Origin: a virus
Virus record (IMG/VR): IMGVR_UViG_3300046328_000255
Coordinates: 1 to 41,307 of that record
DNA length: 41,307 bases
Reading direction: 5' to 3' (one strand)
This document shows positions 1-8,674 of this stretch, piece by piece. Under the pieces are notes generated by a model that did no database searches, was not told the origin of the DNA, and saw nothing but the letters and a program-made list of their open reading frames with translations. Numbering within the stretch: position 1 is the first letter of the stretch; each line of letters starts with the position of its first letter. The position numbers and the translations under genes are program-made.

Positions 1-208
1 GTATATGCTGGCGGTGAAGTTGCGGGTGCTAAATTCCGTTACAATATGGATGAGCAGGCTGGGTTTACTGTTTTTGATTCAGCTAGGCAAGGCATTAATG
101 CCGTTGCTACAAACATCACAACATCTACATTCCACAGCACACAAAACACTATCAGCTTTCAAAATAACAATGGTTATTGCAATTACATGGATTTTGACGG
201 CGTAAACG
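1..208. repeat. Terminal redundancy, left copy
   Basis: Bases 1-208 match 41100-41307 with a constant offset of 41099 and one mismatch: A at 85 against G at 41184, which changes Arg (AGG) to Gly (GGG) in the LamG protein. The overlap joins an open reading frame perfectly. It is best read as assembly closure of a circular or circularly permuted genome of about 41,099 bp. Confidence 0.93.
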
Positions 209-1665
209 ATAGAGTTACGTTGCCGATAACTGTGGCTGGTATCACAAATGCAACATTTAGATGTAAGGTAAGCACTGTTGACATAGCTGGTTGCCTTATT
301 TCAGACGGAACACGTTGGTTGATGTTATGGCAGGAAGGAAATGCTGGGAGCATCAACAATGCTGTTGGCAGCCCTACAATGACAATCAATGGCGTACCAT
401 TTTCAGGCACTCGTGGTGATTTATACACCGCTTTAAGAAATGGCGGAACAAAAGAAATTGTTGTGACTGGACTTGATATATCTGCATATACATCAGTTAA
501 TTTAATGTGGTTTGGCGATGGCTCAGGGTTCACAACAGCAGGCACAATGTGGGATGTAAGTTTTGACTTAACCTCAAATGGTAGTATTGACCATTCGTAT
601 CTTGGCTATGGCAACACAAACGCAAATTGGCTTGACCAAGTTGGTTCGGCTAATGGTACTGTAGTTGGTTCGCCTTCATTGCTATATGTGCCACGCAACG
701 AGGCTATTCCAACACAAAACGTGCTAGGGAATACTTTGCAATTCTCAGGTCGTGTGCCTTATAATGCTTTATTGAAGCAATCCAATTGCTTGGATTTTGA
801 CGGTGTAAACGATGAGATTATTTGCGGTAACGTTGGAACTGTAACCACCTTTAAAGGTTGGGTAAAACTTGATGCTATAAACCAAAATATATGGTCGCTT
901 ACCAATAACACAAATACTCGCATCCATGTAACTGGAGCTACTTTGACTGCTGGTGCGTCTTTGACGCTTTCAGCTATTTCTACAAATGGTACAGTAACAA
1001 CCGCAGCAGCAGCAGGTGCTTTGCTGAACACTCTAGCATGGACATACCTTGAGGTTACGTTTACATCAACATCTGCAACTGATTTGCGTTTCGGGGCAAG
1101 CGGTGCAGGCAATTTTGGCAACATCCAAGCGGCTGGCTGGCAGTTCTTAAATGGTACGACTGTTGTTGCTGATTATGAAATGGCAGAGGGCGCAGGGTTA
1201 ATAGTCTATGACTCAGCGATAGGCGCAAAGCACGGTACACTTATAAACGGTGTAGCTTGGGCAAAGCAAGATTTTTATCATGCAAATATTACGCTAGGTT
1301 ATTCACGTTACGACCATGCTTCTAGTGCAGATATTCTAGTGCCTTATAGCTTGGCTGGTGTTCCTTTGGTTATCACACCGCCTGCTGGTTATACAAAAAT
1401 TTCTGACAACCCCGCTGGCAAATTCCATAATGGCTGCGAAACCCTGATTGATTTCACAGGTGGCGTTGCATCTCCACAAGCGGTTATCAATTCATGGGAA
1501 ACTGCATGGGCGTTCAACACAGCTAGGGTAAATCCTGAGTTTGACCGCACACGCACAAGCGGAGTTACAGAAGTGGCAATGGATAGAGCGTTGGCTTATT
1601 CAACTGCTTTATCAGGAAACGATTTAACCAAAGTACAAAACTTTACAGCAACGAGGGCATTATGA
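1..1665 (+). CDS. LamG-type fibre/adhesin protein, C-terminal part (continues from the right edge)
   Basis: This is the 3' part of a gene that starts at 40431. The frame at base 1 is the frame open at 41307 once the duplicated ends are overlaid, giving one protein of about 777 residues. The motif DFDGVND occurs three times in the whole protein (twice here, near 190 and 795), each opening a beta-rich stretch ending in a W-x-F or similar pattern. That repeated architecture is what concanavalin/LamG-like jelly-roll domains look like, so sugar or surface binding is likely. It sits between portal and MuF-type head genes rather than in the tail module, so a head-attached fibre is possible. Domain class is fairly sure; the ligand and the site on the virion are inference. 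Confidence 0.8.
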   Translation, partial: VYAGGEVAGAKFRYNMDEQAGFTVFDSARQGINAVATNITTSTFHSTQNTISFQNNNGYCNYMDFDGVNDRVTLPITVAGITNATFRCKVSTVDIAGCLISDGTRWLMLWQEGNAGSINNAVGSPTMTINGVPFSGTRGDLYTALRNGGTKEIVVTGLDISAYTSVNLMWFGDGSGFTTAGTMWDVSFDLTSNGSIDHSYLGYGNTNANWLDQVGSANGTVVGSPSLLYVPRNEAIPTQNVLGNTLQFSGRVPYNALLKQSNCLDFDGVNDEIICGNVGTVTTFKGWVKLDAINQNIWSLTNNTNTRIHVTGATLTAGASLTLSAISTNGTVTTAAAAGALLNTLAWTYLEVTFTSTSATDLRFGASGAGNFGNIQAAGWQFLNGTTVVADYEMAEGAGLIVYDSAIGAKHGTLINGVAWAKQDFYHANITLGYSRYDHASSADILVPYSLAGVPLVITPPAGYTKISDNPAGKFHNGCETLIDFTGGVASPQAVINSWETAWAFNTARVNPEFDRTRTSGVTEVAMDRALAYSTALSGNDLTKVQNFTATRAL

Positions 1666-2093
1666 TTAAAGTTACAGCGCCAATAGCGTTAACAGAAGTA
1701 AACCAGCCATTATTTCCATTAGCTTGGAAAGCAAAGAATTTAGGAGCAGATAGTTATATTTATTCCGATACTCATGTTGCTTACGACATAAAGCCACAAC
1801 ATTCAGGAATGATTGATAAAGCAACGCTTGAGGGTATTGTTGCAGCGGGTGGTGACTTACTCAACTATCCATTGTTTCTTGAAATCGTACCAGATGAAAC
1901 TTGCTTATTTAATGAAGAGCTAACTTGGGCAGAATATGCGGCATCTATATCACACGTACCTACTCAGGTTACAGATAAGTTTTATCTTGAAGCAACGAAT
2001 GGGCAAATTAACCTGCCAGCAAGCGAGGTGTTAGCTTTGGGATTGCCATATTTAACAAGTGCTGAGTTGATTGCTTTGCATGGTAATATATGA
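1662..2093 (+). CDS. Small structural protein following the LamG fibre
   Basis: Protein of 143 residues whose ATG overlaps the stop of the LamG gene (ATGA) and whose stop overlaps the next start. It is mainly beta with a mid-region rich in acidic and aromatic residues; no catalytic motif, signal peptide or membrane segment is visible. I do not recognise the family. Translational coupling to the fibre gene suggests a fibre accessory, chaperone or connector, which is inference from position only. Confidence 0.7.
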   Translation: MIKVTAPIALTEVNQPLFPLAWKAKNLGADSYIYSDTHVAYDIKPQHSGMIDKATLEGIVAAGGDLLNYPLFLEIVPDETCLFNEELTWAEYAASISHVPTQVTDKFYLEATNGQINLPASEVLALGLPYLTSAELIALHGNI

Positions 2094-2434
2094 CCGCTGG
2101 AATTTATAATGGTTGGATAATTTACGAGGGTGCGACCTTTCAAGAAATTTTGCGCTTTAAATCAGGTTGCGAGCTGCTTGATATTTCTGATTGGACTTTC
2201 ACAATGACAATTGCCTCAAGAAAAGACGTTGATGGAGTGCTTTTTACTTTGACTTTAGGTAACGGAATAGAATTAATTGAAAGCGGAACTGCAATTGAAA
2301 TTACTTTGACCGATACACAAACTGCAACTATTGCGCCCGCAAGCCTTGTTTATCAGCTTGATGTTGAGCTTCCAAGCGGTGAAATCCAACGTAGATTAAT
2401 TGGTGATATTTCAATAGTGAGAGATTTAGCATGA
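2090..2434 (+). CDS. Small beta-sandwich protein of the fibre block
   Basis: Protein of 114 residues, coupled by ATGA overlaps on both sides. The sequence alternates hydrophobic and polar residues over its full length, with a pattern (F-x-x-x-L-R-F near the N-terminus, Y-x-L-D-V-E-L near the C-terminus) like the small Ig-like proteins that often sit beside phage fibre or baseplate proteins. No enzyme motif is seen. Role as a fibre attachment or decoration module is inference. Confidence 0.7.
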   Translation: MTAGIYNGWIIYEGATFQEILRFKSGCELLDISDWTFTMTIASRKDVDGVLFTLTLGNGIELIESGTAIEITLTDTQTATIAPASLVYQLDVELPSGEIQRRLIGDISIVRDLA

Positions 2435-2976
2435 CAGTTGAAGTAATAAAAACAGATACGAATGTAATTGAAATTGTGCAGCAAGGCGCACAAGGTATTG
2501 CTGGGCATCGTGGCAATGGCTGGGCAAATTATGTTGATACTCAATATACTAGCGGCTCACCTTTAATCGTAAACAATGCACGTGTGCAATTGACCTGCAA
2601 CGGATTAGGCGCAGCAACAAATAAAGAATATTTACCCGCTGGCGTTGAGGATTTTTGGACAGATAATAAAATATATCTTGGCGGCGTTGGCGACTCAGGC
2701 GATCTGCGAATAAATTTTACTGCTTTGCCGCAAGCAAATGCTTTTTTTGATATTGAACTAGATATTGGAACTGATACACCAAACATCATTGCAGTTGAAA
2801 CGGAAAACGTACCAAAAGGCAATGTAGAAACTAAATTTACAATCGCTTTTCCTATTTTCAGCTTAGACACATTTATTGCAAATGGGTGTAAAATTTACAT
2901 CAATACAACCGACTCAGATAAAAGAGTGGATATTTACAATATATCAATATTTATTAAAAGAGATTACAAGGCATGA
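2431..2976 (+). CDS. Putative head-fibre protein with a collagen-like start and a C-terminal beta head
   Basis: Protein of 181 residues. After a short beta start there is a collagen-like triplet stretch (GAQGIAGHRGNG, about residues 19-30), then a beta-rich C-terminal domain that could form a trimeric knob. The pattern VIEIVQQGAQGIAG is typical of the N-terminal part of phage fibre proteins. It overlaps both neighbours by 4 bases and directly precedes the MuF-like head gene, so a fibre on the capsid is a reasonable inference. The family was not identified with certainty. Confidence 0.65.
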   Translation: MTVEVIKTDTNVIEIVQQGAQGIAGHRGNGWANYVDTQYTSGSPLIVNNARVQLTCNGLGAATNKEYLPAGVEDFWTDNKIYLGGVGDSGDLRINFTALPQANAFFDIELDIGTDTPNIIAVETENVPKGNVETKFTIAFPIFSLDTFIANGCKIYINTTDSDKRVDIYNISIFIKRDYKA

Positions 2977-3902
2977 AGCAACTTTCACCGCTAATTGTAA
3001 AAGATGAATATGTTAAGCTGGTGGAAAGAGATATCAATCAGATACTTTGGGCTGCGATTTATAAGCCAATATTTGAGATTTTGCAAAATACAGCTTTAGA
3101 ATTTCAAAACGCAAATGACCCTTTAAGCCATGCGCTGCAATCAGGAAAAATCTATTATCAAGACGGAAAATTCATAGGCAAATTTAATGCTGCAATCAGT
3201 AAAGAATTGCGGGCTATGGGTGCTAAATTCAAAAATGGCGAATGGTATTTAGCAACATTGCCGCCTCAAATTAGCATGGCAGTTGCTGGTGCAGGATTAA
3301 AATTTGAAGCTTTATCGCAGAAAATTATTCAAGCTTTAGATAGTGCGGATTATGAAACGCTAATTGCTGATGCAAAATTAAGCGGCACTTATGCGAAAGT
3401 TACTGACCAGATGGAAGCCGCATTTCAGAAAACAGTAAAAAGCGTTTCTGTTGCTCCAAAATTAACCGATGACATGAAAGCCAATATTGCGGAAGCATGG
3501 GGCGAAAACTTGGAAGTCTATATTAAAGATTGGGCTGATAATAATGTTTTGGAATTAAGGCAGCTAGTTTCGCAAAACACCTTTGCTGGACAGCGGACTG
3601 GAAATCTGACTAAAATAATACAGAAGAACTACGGCGTTTCAAAAAACAAGGCAAAATTTCTAGCAAGGCAAGAAACGAGTCTATTGATGTCAAAGTTCAG
3701 AGAGGAACGTTATAAAAGCATAGGTGTGTTGAAATACCGCTGGAGCAGTTCAAATGATGAACGTGTAAGGGATAGGCATAGAGAATTGAATGGAAAGATA
3801 TTTGAGTGGACAAACCCGCCTATATCGGGAGCAAATGGGGAGCGACAACACGCTGGCGAGCCTTTCGGTTGCCGCTGCGTTGCGGTCGCTATAGTTGATT
3901 AA
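2973..3902 (+). CDS. Phage head morphogenesis protein, MuF / SPP1 gp7-like
   Basis: Protein of 309 residues. The C-terminal part carries the family signature: ARQETS near residue 230, a conserved YRWSSSNDERVRDRH block, then a cysteine/histidine-bearing end (HAGEPFGCRC). Family members are minor head proteins that bind the portal or enter the procapsid in small numbers and act in early capsid assembly or DNA ejection. They usually follow the portal gene directly; here a fibre block of five genes lies between the two. The start overlaps the preceding stop (ATGA). Confidence 0.88.
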   Translation: MKQLSPLIVKDEYVKLVERDINQILWAAIYKPIFEILQNTALEFQNANDPLSHALQSGKIYYQDGKFIGKFNAAISKELRAMGAKFKNGEWYLATLPPQISMAVAGAGLKFEALSQKIIQALDSADYETLIADAKLSGTYAKVTDQMEAAFQKTVKSVSVAPKLTDDMKANIAEAWGENLEVYIKDWADNNVLELRQLVSQNTFAGQRTGNLTKIIQKNYGVSKNKAKFLARQETSLLMSKFREERYKSIGVLKYRWSSSNDERVRDRHRELNGKIFEWTNPPISGANGERQHAGEPFGCRCVAVAIVD

Positions 3903-3942
3903 TGCGCTAAAAAAGTCACAATATTAAAAGGAATGAAAAAAA

Positions 3943-4965
3943 ATGACAAATATTAAAAACAAAATTGAGAAAATACAAAACGCCTCGCAAAAACCGCAAG
4001 TTTTTTATTGCCGCCATATGCAAATAGGTGTTGCAGCCTATGAGAATGAAACAATTTTAGTTGAGATTGATGCGATGAAGCGCATGATGCCTAGCTTTAT
4101 GGGTTGCCCTTTATATGTCTTTCATGTTGATGATATTGATTTTGAAAACCTACAAGAAACTGCTGACGGATATGTAACTGATTGCTTTTATAATGAAAAA
4201 GATGGCTGGGTTTGGGCTAAATTTGTTGCAGTAAGTGATGCGGCTCATGTGGCAATAAATAGCGGCTGGAGCGTTTCAAATGCTTATATTCCGCTGGAGT
4301 GGGGTTCAGGCGGAACGTGGCATAATGTAGAGTTTAACCGCAAAATCGTTAATGGCGAGTTCACTCACTTGGCTATAGTACCTAATCCACGCTATGAAGA
4401 TGCACGCATTTATACACCAGAGCAATTTAAGCAATATCAAGAAACTTTGACAAACGAATTGAATGTGCTGCATAATAGCAAAGAAGAAACAAAAACCGAG
4501 GTTAAAAAAATGTTCAAACTTTTCAAAAACACAAAACAAGAAGTTTCAACTGTTGACGAAGATACAATGATTGAGCTTCAAAATGGTGAATCAATTACAG
4601 TTGCTCAAATGATTGAGGCAGTTGCTAACGCAAAAAAGAACGAAGTTGAAGAAGAAAAAGAAAAAATGAATATGGACGCTGAAATTGAAGTTGGCGATGA
4701 AAAGATGCCACTTAAAGAGTTGGTAAATCGCTATAGCAATATGTGCAAGAAAAATGCTGAAATGGAAGTTGAAACTGAAGATGAAGTAGAAAATGCCGAC
4801 GAAGAAGAAAAGGCAAATGAAGCGGAAAAAGAAGAAGACGAAAAGCAACAAAAGAAAAATGATAAACATTTTGATAGCTTAATGAACGCTCATAAAAACC
4901 CAGTTCAAACTAAAAAAAGAGTTAATGGCGAAAAGCTTGGTGCTGAACGCTACGGCAAAAAATAA
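3943..4965 (+). CDS. DUF2213 head protein (probable scaffold and/or maturation protease)
   Basis: Protein of 340 residues. The N-terminal half (about 1-170) matches the DUF2213 layout: an FYCRHMQIGVAAYE start, G-x-P-L-Y and DGYVTDCFYNEKDG, then VSNAYIPLEW and ending around FTHLAIVPNPRYEDARIY. The C-terminal half is strongly acidic and rich in Lys/Glu, predicted coiled, like a scaffold domain. In phages with DUF1073 portals and DUF2184 capsids this gene sits upstream of cement and capsid genes, as here. A ribosome binding site AAAAGGA lies about 10 bases before the ATG. Protease activity is not shown by a clear catalytic motif. Confidence 0.82.
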   Translation: MTNIKNKIEKIQNASQKPQVFYCRHMQIGVAAYENETILVEIDAMKRMMPSFMGCPLYVFHVDDIDFENLQETADGYVTDCFYNEKDGWVWAKFVAVSDAAHVAINSGWSVSNAYIPLEWGSGGTWHNVEFNRKIVNGEFTHLAIVPNPRYEDARIYTPEQFKQYQETLTNELNVLHNSKEETKTEVKKMFKLFKNTKQEVSTVDEDTMIELQNGESITVAQMIEAVANAKKNEVEEEKEKMNMDAEIEVGDEKMPLKELVNRYSNMCKKNAEMEVETEDEVENADEEEKANEAEKEEDEKQQKKNDKHFDSLMNAHKNPVQTKKRVNGEKLGAERYGKK

Positions 4966-4984
4966 CAAATAAGGAGTTCTAAAA

Positions 4985-5809
4985 ATGACATTTGATGTAA
5001 ACCAATTTGAAATTGCACAAACACAAGGCGCACTAGATTTATCGCTTGGTGTTGATAACAGCATTATTTGCCAAGTTTCAGCAAGCCAAGCGACTGCTTT
5101 GACTGCTGGGCAAGCGGTAAAAGTTGAAGATAGTGCCGGTGGCATTATTAAGGTTTTGGCTTGTACTGCTAACTCAGATGCAGTTTTTGGCTTTGTGGTA
5201 CGTGATACTAAAAAATCAGAATGGGCAGCCAATGAGCCAGTTCGTATTGCTCTTGAGGGTGTAGTTTTAACAATGACAGCGGGTGCAGCGATTGCAAAAG
5301 GCGCGCGTTTGGAAATTGTAGCATCAACGAAAAAAGTAATCACAAACGCTGGTGTAAACCCTATTATCGGTTTGTCACTAGACAAAATCACAGCCGACGG
5401 ACAGCTAGTACGTGTTTATATCAAAACCCTTGATGTAAACCAAACGGCTCAACCATTTATTCAAGTTGCACGTGTAACTGCTACGCTTGCAGAAATTAAT
5501 GCTGGTAAAGTGATTGTGCCAGCAGTGACAGGAAAGCAAATTCAAGTGCAGAATTTTGCATATCGTATGTCAGGAACATTTACAACTACGACAAGCGTGG
5601 ATTTGCAAGATACGGCAGCTCAAAAAGTTGCGGTTGTACCTGTTGCATCTTTAGTAAACAATACGACTGTTTTGCCACTTGCAGCTAACGTAGGAGCATT
5701 ATTTGCTGCGCCTTTAACAGTAAGTCAGCCTTTATCGGTTGCGAATGTTGGAACGGCAGCGGCGGGCGGTACTTCAATCACTTTCACAGTTTCATATACA
5801 CTAATTTAA
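4985..5809 (+). CDS. Capsid cement/decoration protein (DUF2190-like plus extra C-terminal domain)
   Basis: Protein of 274 residues. Residues about 20-150 follow the phage cement-protein pattern: QALTAGQAVKVED, FGFVVRDTKKSEW, then PVRIALEGVVLTM and GAAIAKGARLEI, ending PIIGLSLDK. The remaining 120 or so residues are a Ser/Thr/Val-rich beta domain that smaller members lack; it may be a surface-exposed addition. It has a good GGAG site before the start and directly precedes the major capsid gene, the usual place for a protein that clamps capsomers. Confidence 0.8.
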   Translation: MTFDVNQFEIAQTQGALDLSLGVDNSIICQVSASQATALTAGQAVKVEDSAGGIIKVLACTANSDAVFGFVVRDTKKSEWAANEPVRIALEGVVLTMTAGAAIAKGARLEIVASTKKVITNAGVNPIIGLSLDKITADGQLVRVYIKTLDVNQTAQPFIQVARVTATLAEINAGKVIVPAVTGKQIQVQNFAYRMSGTFTTTTSVDLQDTAAQKVAVVPVASLVNNTTVLPLAANVGALFAAPLTVSQPLSVANVGTAAAGGTSITFTVSYTLI

Positions 5810-5827
5810 TAATCGGGAGAATATAAA

Positions 5828-6865
5828 ATGCCAGAACTTATCTTAAACTCAGCTTACGGCGATGTTGTACTAGACAATGAGCTTGCCATTCGTAACCATC
5901 GCAACACAGAGCGTATGATTAAAAACGCTGGTTATCAGGTGGATATCAACACTTTAACAGCTATTTCACAAGAAGTTGTGCAGCAAACATTTTATGAAAT
6001 TCCGATTGCTGATTATGTGCCAGTTATTGTGGGGCAAAACTCATTCTCAACCGATATTCTGACTTATAAAGTTGGTAACGCATCAGGTGATTTTGAAGCA
6101 AAAACCTTTGAAACTGGATCAGGTTCAGCACGCCAAACGCTTTCTGATACTGACATTGACTCAGTTAGCTTGAAAGTTCGTAACTATCGTGATGGTATTT
6201 CATGGAATATCTTTGAGCTTGAGCAAGCTTCACGTTCTCAGCGTTGGGATTTGGTGACGCTAAAAGAAACTTCACGCAAAACAGCGTGGGATTTGGGTAT
6301 TCAAAAAATCGCATTTTTGGGCATGAAAGCGGATAGCTCAAACTATCGTGGTTTGTTGACTCTTGCAGATGTTAATGCAAATACCACAACAATCACAAAA
6401 TATATCAGCGAGATGACAACTACAGAGCTTAATGCTTTTGTACGTGATTTGATTGCTGATTATCAAGTAAATTGCGATTACAATACATATCCTGATACGT
6501 TTGTAATTCCAGTTACAGATTGGAATGGATTGGCTTCACCTTCAAGTGAAAACTTCCCAATTAATTCAAAGCTAGAGCAATTGTTGAAAGCTTTTCGCTT
6601 GATTACAATGAATCCAGCGTTTGAAATTAAGCCAGTTGCTTATGCTGATAAAGTGAACAATGCTGGTTATGCTGGTTTGAATAAAAACCGCTATACGTTG
6701 TACAAAAAACGCAGCCAAACATTGCGTATGGAAATTCCACTTGACTACACAACCACATTGCAGAATACTATTAATGGTTTTGAGTTCCAAAACACAGCAT
6801 ATGGACAATATACTGGTGTTATTGCGACAAAACCAAAAGAAGTATTGTATTTTGATTGGACATAA
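5828..6865 (+). CDS. Major capsid protein, DUF2184 family
   Basis: Protein of 345 residues, the usual length for DUF2184 capsid proteins with an HK97-type fold. Recognisable blocks are TAISQEVVQQTFYEIPIADYVPV near residue 45, RNYRDGISWNIFELEQASRS near residue 120, then TAWDLGIQKIAFLG and a C-terminal LRMEIPLDYTTTLQN. Context is standard: cement protein before, neck genes after. The start has a GGGAG site at 5815-5819. No N-terminal delta domain is obvious, consistent with the separate acidic scaffold candidate upstream. Confidence 0.9.
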   Translation: MPELILNSAYGDVVLDNELAIRNHRNTERMIKNAGYQVDINTLTAISQEVVQQTFYEIPIADYVPVIVGQNSFSTDILTYKVGNASGDFEAKTFETGSGSARQTLSDTDIDSVSLKVRNYRDGISWNIFELEQASRSQRWDLVTLKETSRKTAWDLGIQKIAFLGMKADSSNYRGLLTLADVNANTTTITKYISEMTTTELNAFVRDLIADYQVNCDYNTYPDTFVIPVTDWNGLASPSSENFPINSKLEQLLKAFRLITMNPAFEIKPVAYADKVNNAGYAGLNKNRYTLYKKRSQTLRMEIPLDYTTTLQNTINGFEFQNTAYGQYTGVIATKPKEVLYFDWT

Positions 6866-6881
6866 AACATAAGGGATTTTT

Positions 6882-7262
6882 ATGAAAAGTATTTTTAATA
6901 AAGGCTTGCGTACCATTAAATTTAAAAATGGCTCAATTTCACCGCAACAAAATTTATCTGTTGAGAATGAAATTGCTGAATTGTTGCTTAAACTTTACGA
7001 AGGTGAAGTGGTAGTTGCTGGAACGACTGATGACGCTTTGGCGGCTGAATTAGCTGCGGTTAAAGCTGAATTGGCGGAAGTGAAATCAGGCAAGAAAAAA
7101 GCGGTTAAAGAGGAAGTTGAAGTGACTGAAACTGAAACTACAGGCGAAGTGGCTCTTGCTGATATGAAACTTGCTGATTTGAAAGTAATCGCAACGGAAA
7201 AAGGCATTGATTTTCCTGCTGGAATTTCAAAGCCAAACTTGCTTGAGCTTATCGGCAACTAA
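6882..7262 (+). CDS. Small head protein with a C-terminal SAP/HeH-like domain
   Basis: Protein of 126 residues in three parts: a short N-terminal domain (1-45), an Ala/Glu/Lys-rich coiled linker (50-90), and a C-terminal helix-extended loop-helix stretch (LADMKLADLKVIATEKGI...KPNLLELIGN). That last pattern resembles the HeH/LEM or Rho-N class found at the end of phage head-module proteins, a likely nucleic-acid or protein contact. It lies between major capsid and the DUF4054 adaptor. Function unknown. Confidence 0.72.
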   Translation: MKSIFNKGLRTIKFKNGSISPQQNLSVENEIAELLLKLYEGEVVVAGTTDDALAAELAAVKAELAEVKSGKKKAVKEEVEVTETETTGEVALADMKLADLKVIATEKGIDFPAGISKPNLLELIGN

Positions 7263-7273
7263 AAGGTTGCATC

Positions 7274-7843
7274 ATGGATTTGAACACAATTACAGTTCAA
7301 TACTTTAAGGATAACTTCTTTAGAGATTTTGCATATCTCAATACGTGGGTGGCTGACACAACTTATTATTCATGCGATATTGTTTATTACGATGTCACAA
7401 GAAAGTTTTATAAGTGCGTGGCAGCCTCCACAACTGCATTGCCAACAGTTACCACAGCATGGCAAATATTTGCAGATGATATTTACAATTACATTTTAGA
7501 CGCTGATATAAACAAGGCTTTTAAAGAAGCTCAAATTATATTCAATCAAGGTTTATTTGCCAGCGATGAGCAATTGACGCTTGGTTATTTGTATTTGACA
7601 GCGCATTATCTTGTATTGGATTTAAAAACCGCACAGCAAGGTATAACTGGTGCTGGCAGCTTTGCAGTAAGTTCACGCAGCGTTGGCAATGTTTCAGAGT
7701 CTTATTCTATTCCTGAGGCATTTACGGCTGACCCAGTACTGTCATATTTCACCAAAACCCAATACGGACAGAAATATATGAGCATGATATTGCCTAATTT
7801 GGTGGGGAATGTGCAAGCAATTACAGGTGCAACGCAGCCATGA
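7274..7843 (+). CDS. DUF4054 head-tail adaptor with an inserted carbohydrate-binding-like segment
   Basis: Protein of 189 residues. The outer parts match DUF4054 neck proteins: YFKDNFFRDF at the start, QLTLGYLYLTAHYLV in the middle, and SVGNVSESYS followed by LSYFTKTQYGQKYMSMI near the end. Residues about 20-65 look like an insertion: a W-x-x-x-T-x-Y...Y-K-C...P...W pattern as in small CBM5/12-like modules. An equivalent stretch is present in the tail fibre. Placement after the capsid gene fits a protein of the portal-tail neck ring. Confidence 0.8.
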   Translation: MDLNTITVQYFKDNFFRDFAYLNTWVADTTYYSCDIVYYDVTRKFYKCVAASTTALPTVTTAWQIFADDIYNYILDADINKAFKEAQIIFNQGLFASDEQLTLGYLYLTAHYLVLDLKTAQQGITGAGSFAVSSRSVGNVSESYSIPEAFTADPVLSYFTKTQYGQKYMSMILPNLVGNVQAITGATQP

Positions 7844-8310
7844 CAAACAACGTAACCATAAATCTTGATGGATTGAATAAGCTGCGAGATGCTTTATCAG
7901 GTAGTAAAGTTGTAAAAGTTGGAATTTTAGCAGATACAAACAGCCGCCAATCTGAGGAGGGTGAGGATATTAGCAATGCTGAACTTGGCGTGATACACGA
8001 ATTTGGCAGCATGAGCCGCAATATTCCAGCACGTTCTTTTTTGAAAATGCCGCTTGAAAGACCAGAATTAAAGGCGTTTATCATGAGTAAAAAAATTACA
8101 GATTTAGTTGCAGAAGGCAAAATTGAAACTGCTTTGACATTGATAGGGTTAAAAGCGGAAGAAATTATTGATAAGGCTTTCCAAACAAGGGGTTTTGGCA
8201 AATGGCAGCCGCTAAAACAAGCAACGATACGCAGGAAAGGCTCAACTGCACCTTTGATTGACACCAGACAATTGCAACGCTCAATCACAAGCGAGGTGGT
8301 AAATGCCTAA
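7840..8310 (+). CDS. Neck/tail completion protein (HK97 gp10 / Mu gpG type)
   Basis: Protein of 156 residues beginning 4 bases before the end of the adaptor gene. Signature stretches: VVKVGILAD, AELGVIHEFGSMSRNIPARSF, and near the C-terminus APLIDTRQLQRSIT. This combination (GI...A-x-x-H-E-F-G...I-P-x-R-x-F...L-x-D-T-G/R-x-L-x-x-S) is the hallmark of tail-completion or minor head-tail connector proteins in contractile and siphophages. Its role is to prepare the neck for tail joining. Confidence 0.82.
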   Translation: MTNNVTINLDGLNKLRDALSGSKVVKVGILADTNSRQSEEGEDISNAELGVIHEFGSMSRNIPARSFLKMPLERPELKAFIMSKKITDLVAEGKIETALTLIGLKAEEIIDKAFQTRGFGKWQPLKQATIRRKGSTAPLIDTRQLQRSITSEVVNA

Positions 8311-8674
8311 AAAGTTGAATGAAATAAATTCTATGCCGCAAATGGAAGCCGCTTTTTCAGGTTGGTTTTCAACAATCACGCTCACTAGAATAACTCAGGT
8401 GGTAAATGGCGATGGCTATATTCAGGAAAATGAGGAAAATATTAATTTTCAAGGTACTATCCAGCCATTAAGCCCAGAGGAATTGATGCTAAAACCAGAT
8501 GGGCAGCGTTCTTTTGAATGGCTGCAAATTCATTGCTTGGCGGGTTCACTAAATTTGAAAACAAATGACCAGATAGTGTATAATACCAGAATTTATAAAG
8601 TCATGTCAGTTAAGGATTATTCGCTCAATAATTACATTCAATACGATATTTTGGAAGATTATCAAAATGCTTAA
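8303..8674 (+). CDS. Head closure-like neck protein
   Basis: Protein of 123 residues overlapping the previous gene by 8 bases, with GAGGTGG just upstream of the ATG. The middle part (FQGTIQPLSPEELMLKPDGQR...W) matches the small beta-barrel neck proteins encoded between the tail-completion and tail-terminator genes in DUF3383-sheath phages. It ends with KVMSVKDYSLNNYIQYDILE, the usual closing strand pattern. Assignment rests on pattern and gene order. Confidence 0.68.
   Translation: MPKKLNEINSMPQMEAAFSGWFSTITLTRITQVVNGDGYIQENEENINFQGTIQPLSPEELMLKPDGQRSFEWLQIHCLAGSLNLKTNDQIVYNTRIYKVMSVKDYSLNNYIQYDILEDYQNA

Noticed and set aside
1-208. True internal duplication inside the LamG gene
   Set aside because: The repeat is at both ends of the window, at constant offset and in frame, so circular closure explains it. 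The single mismatch does not require a tandem repeat.
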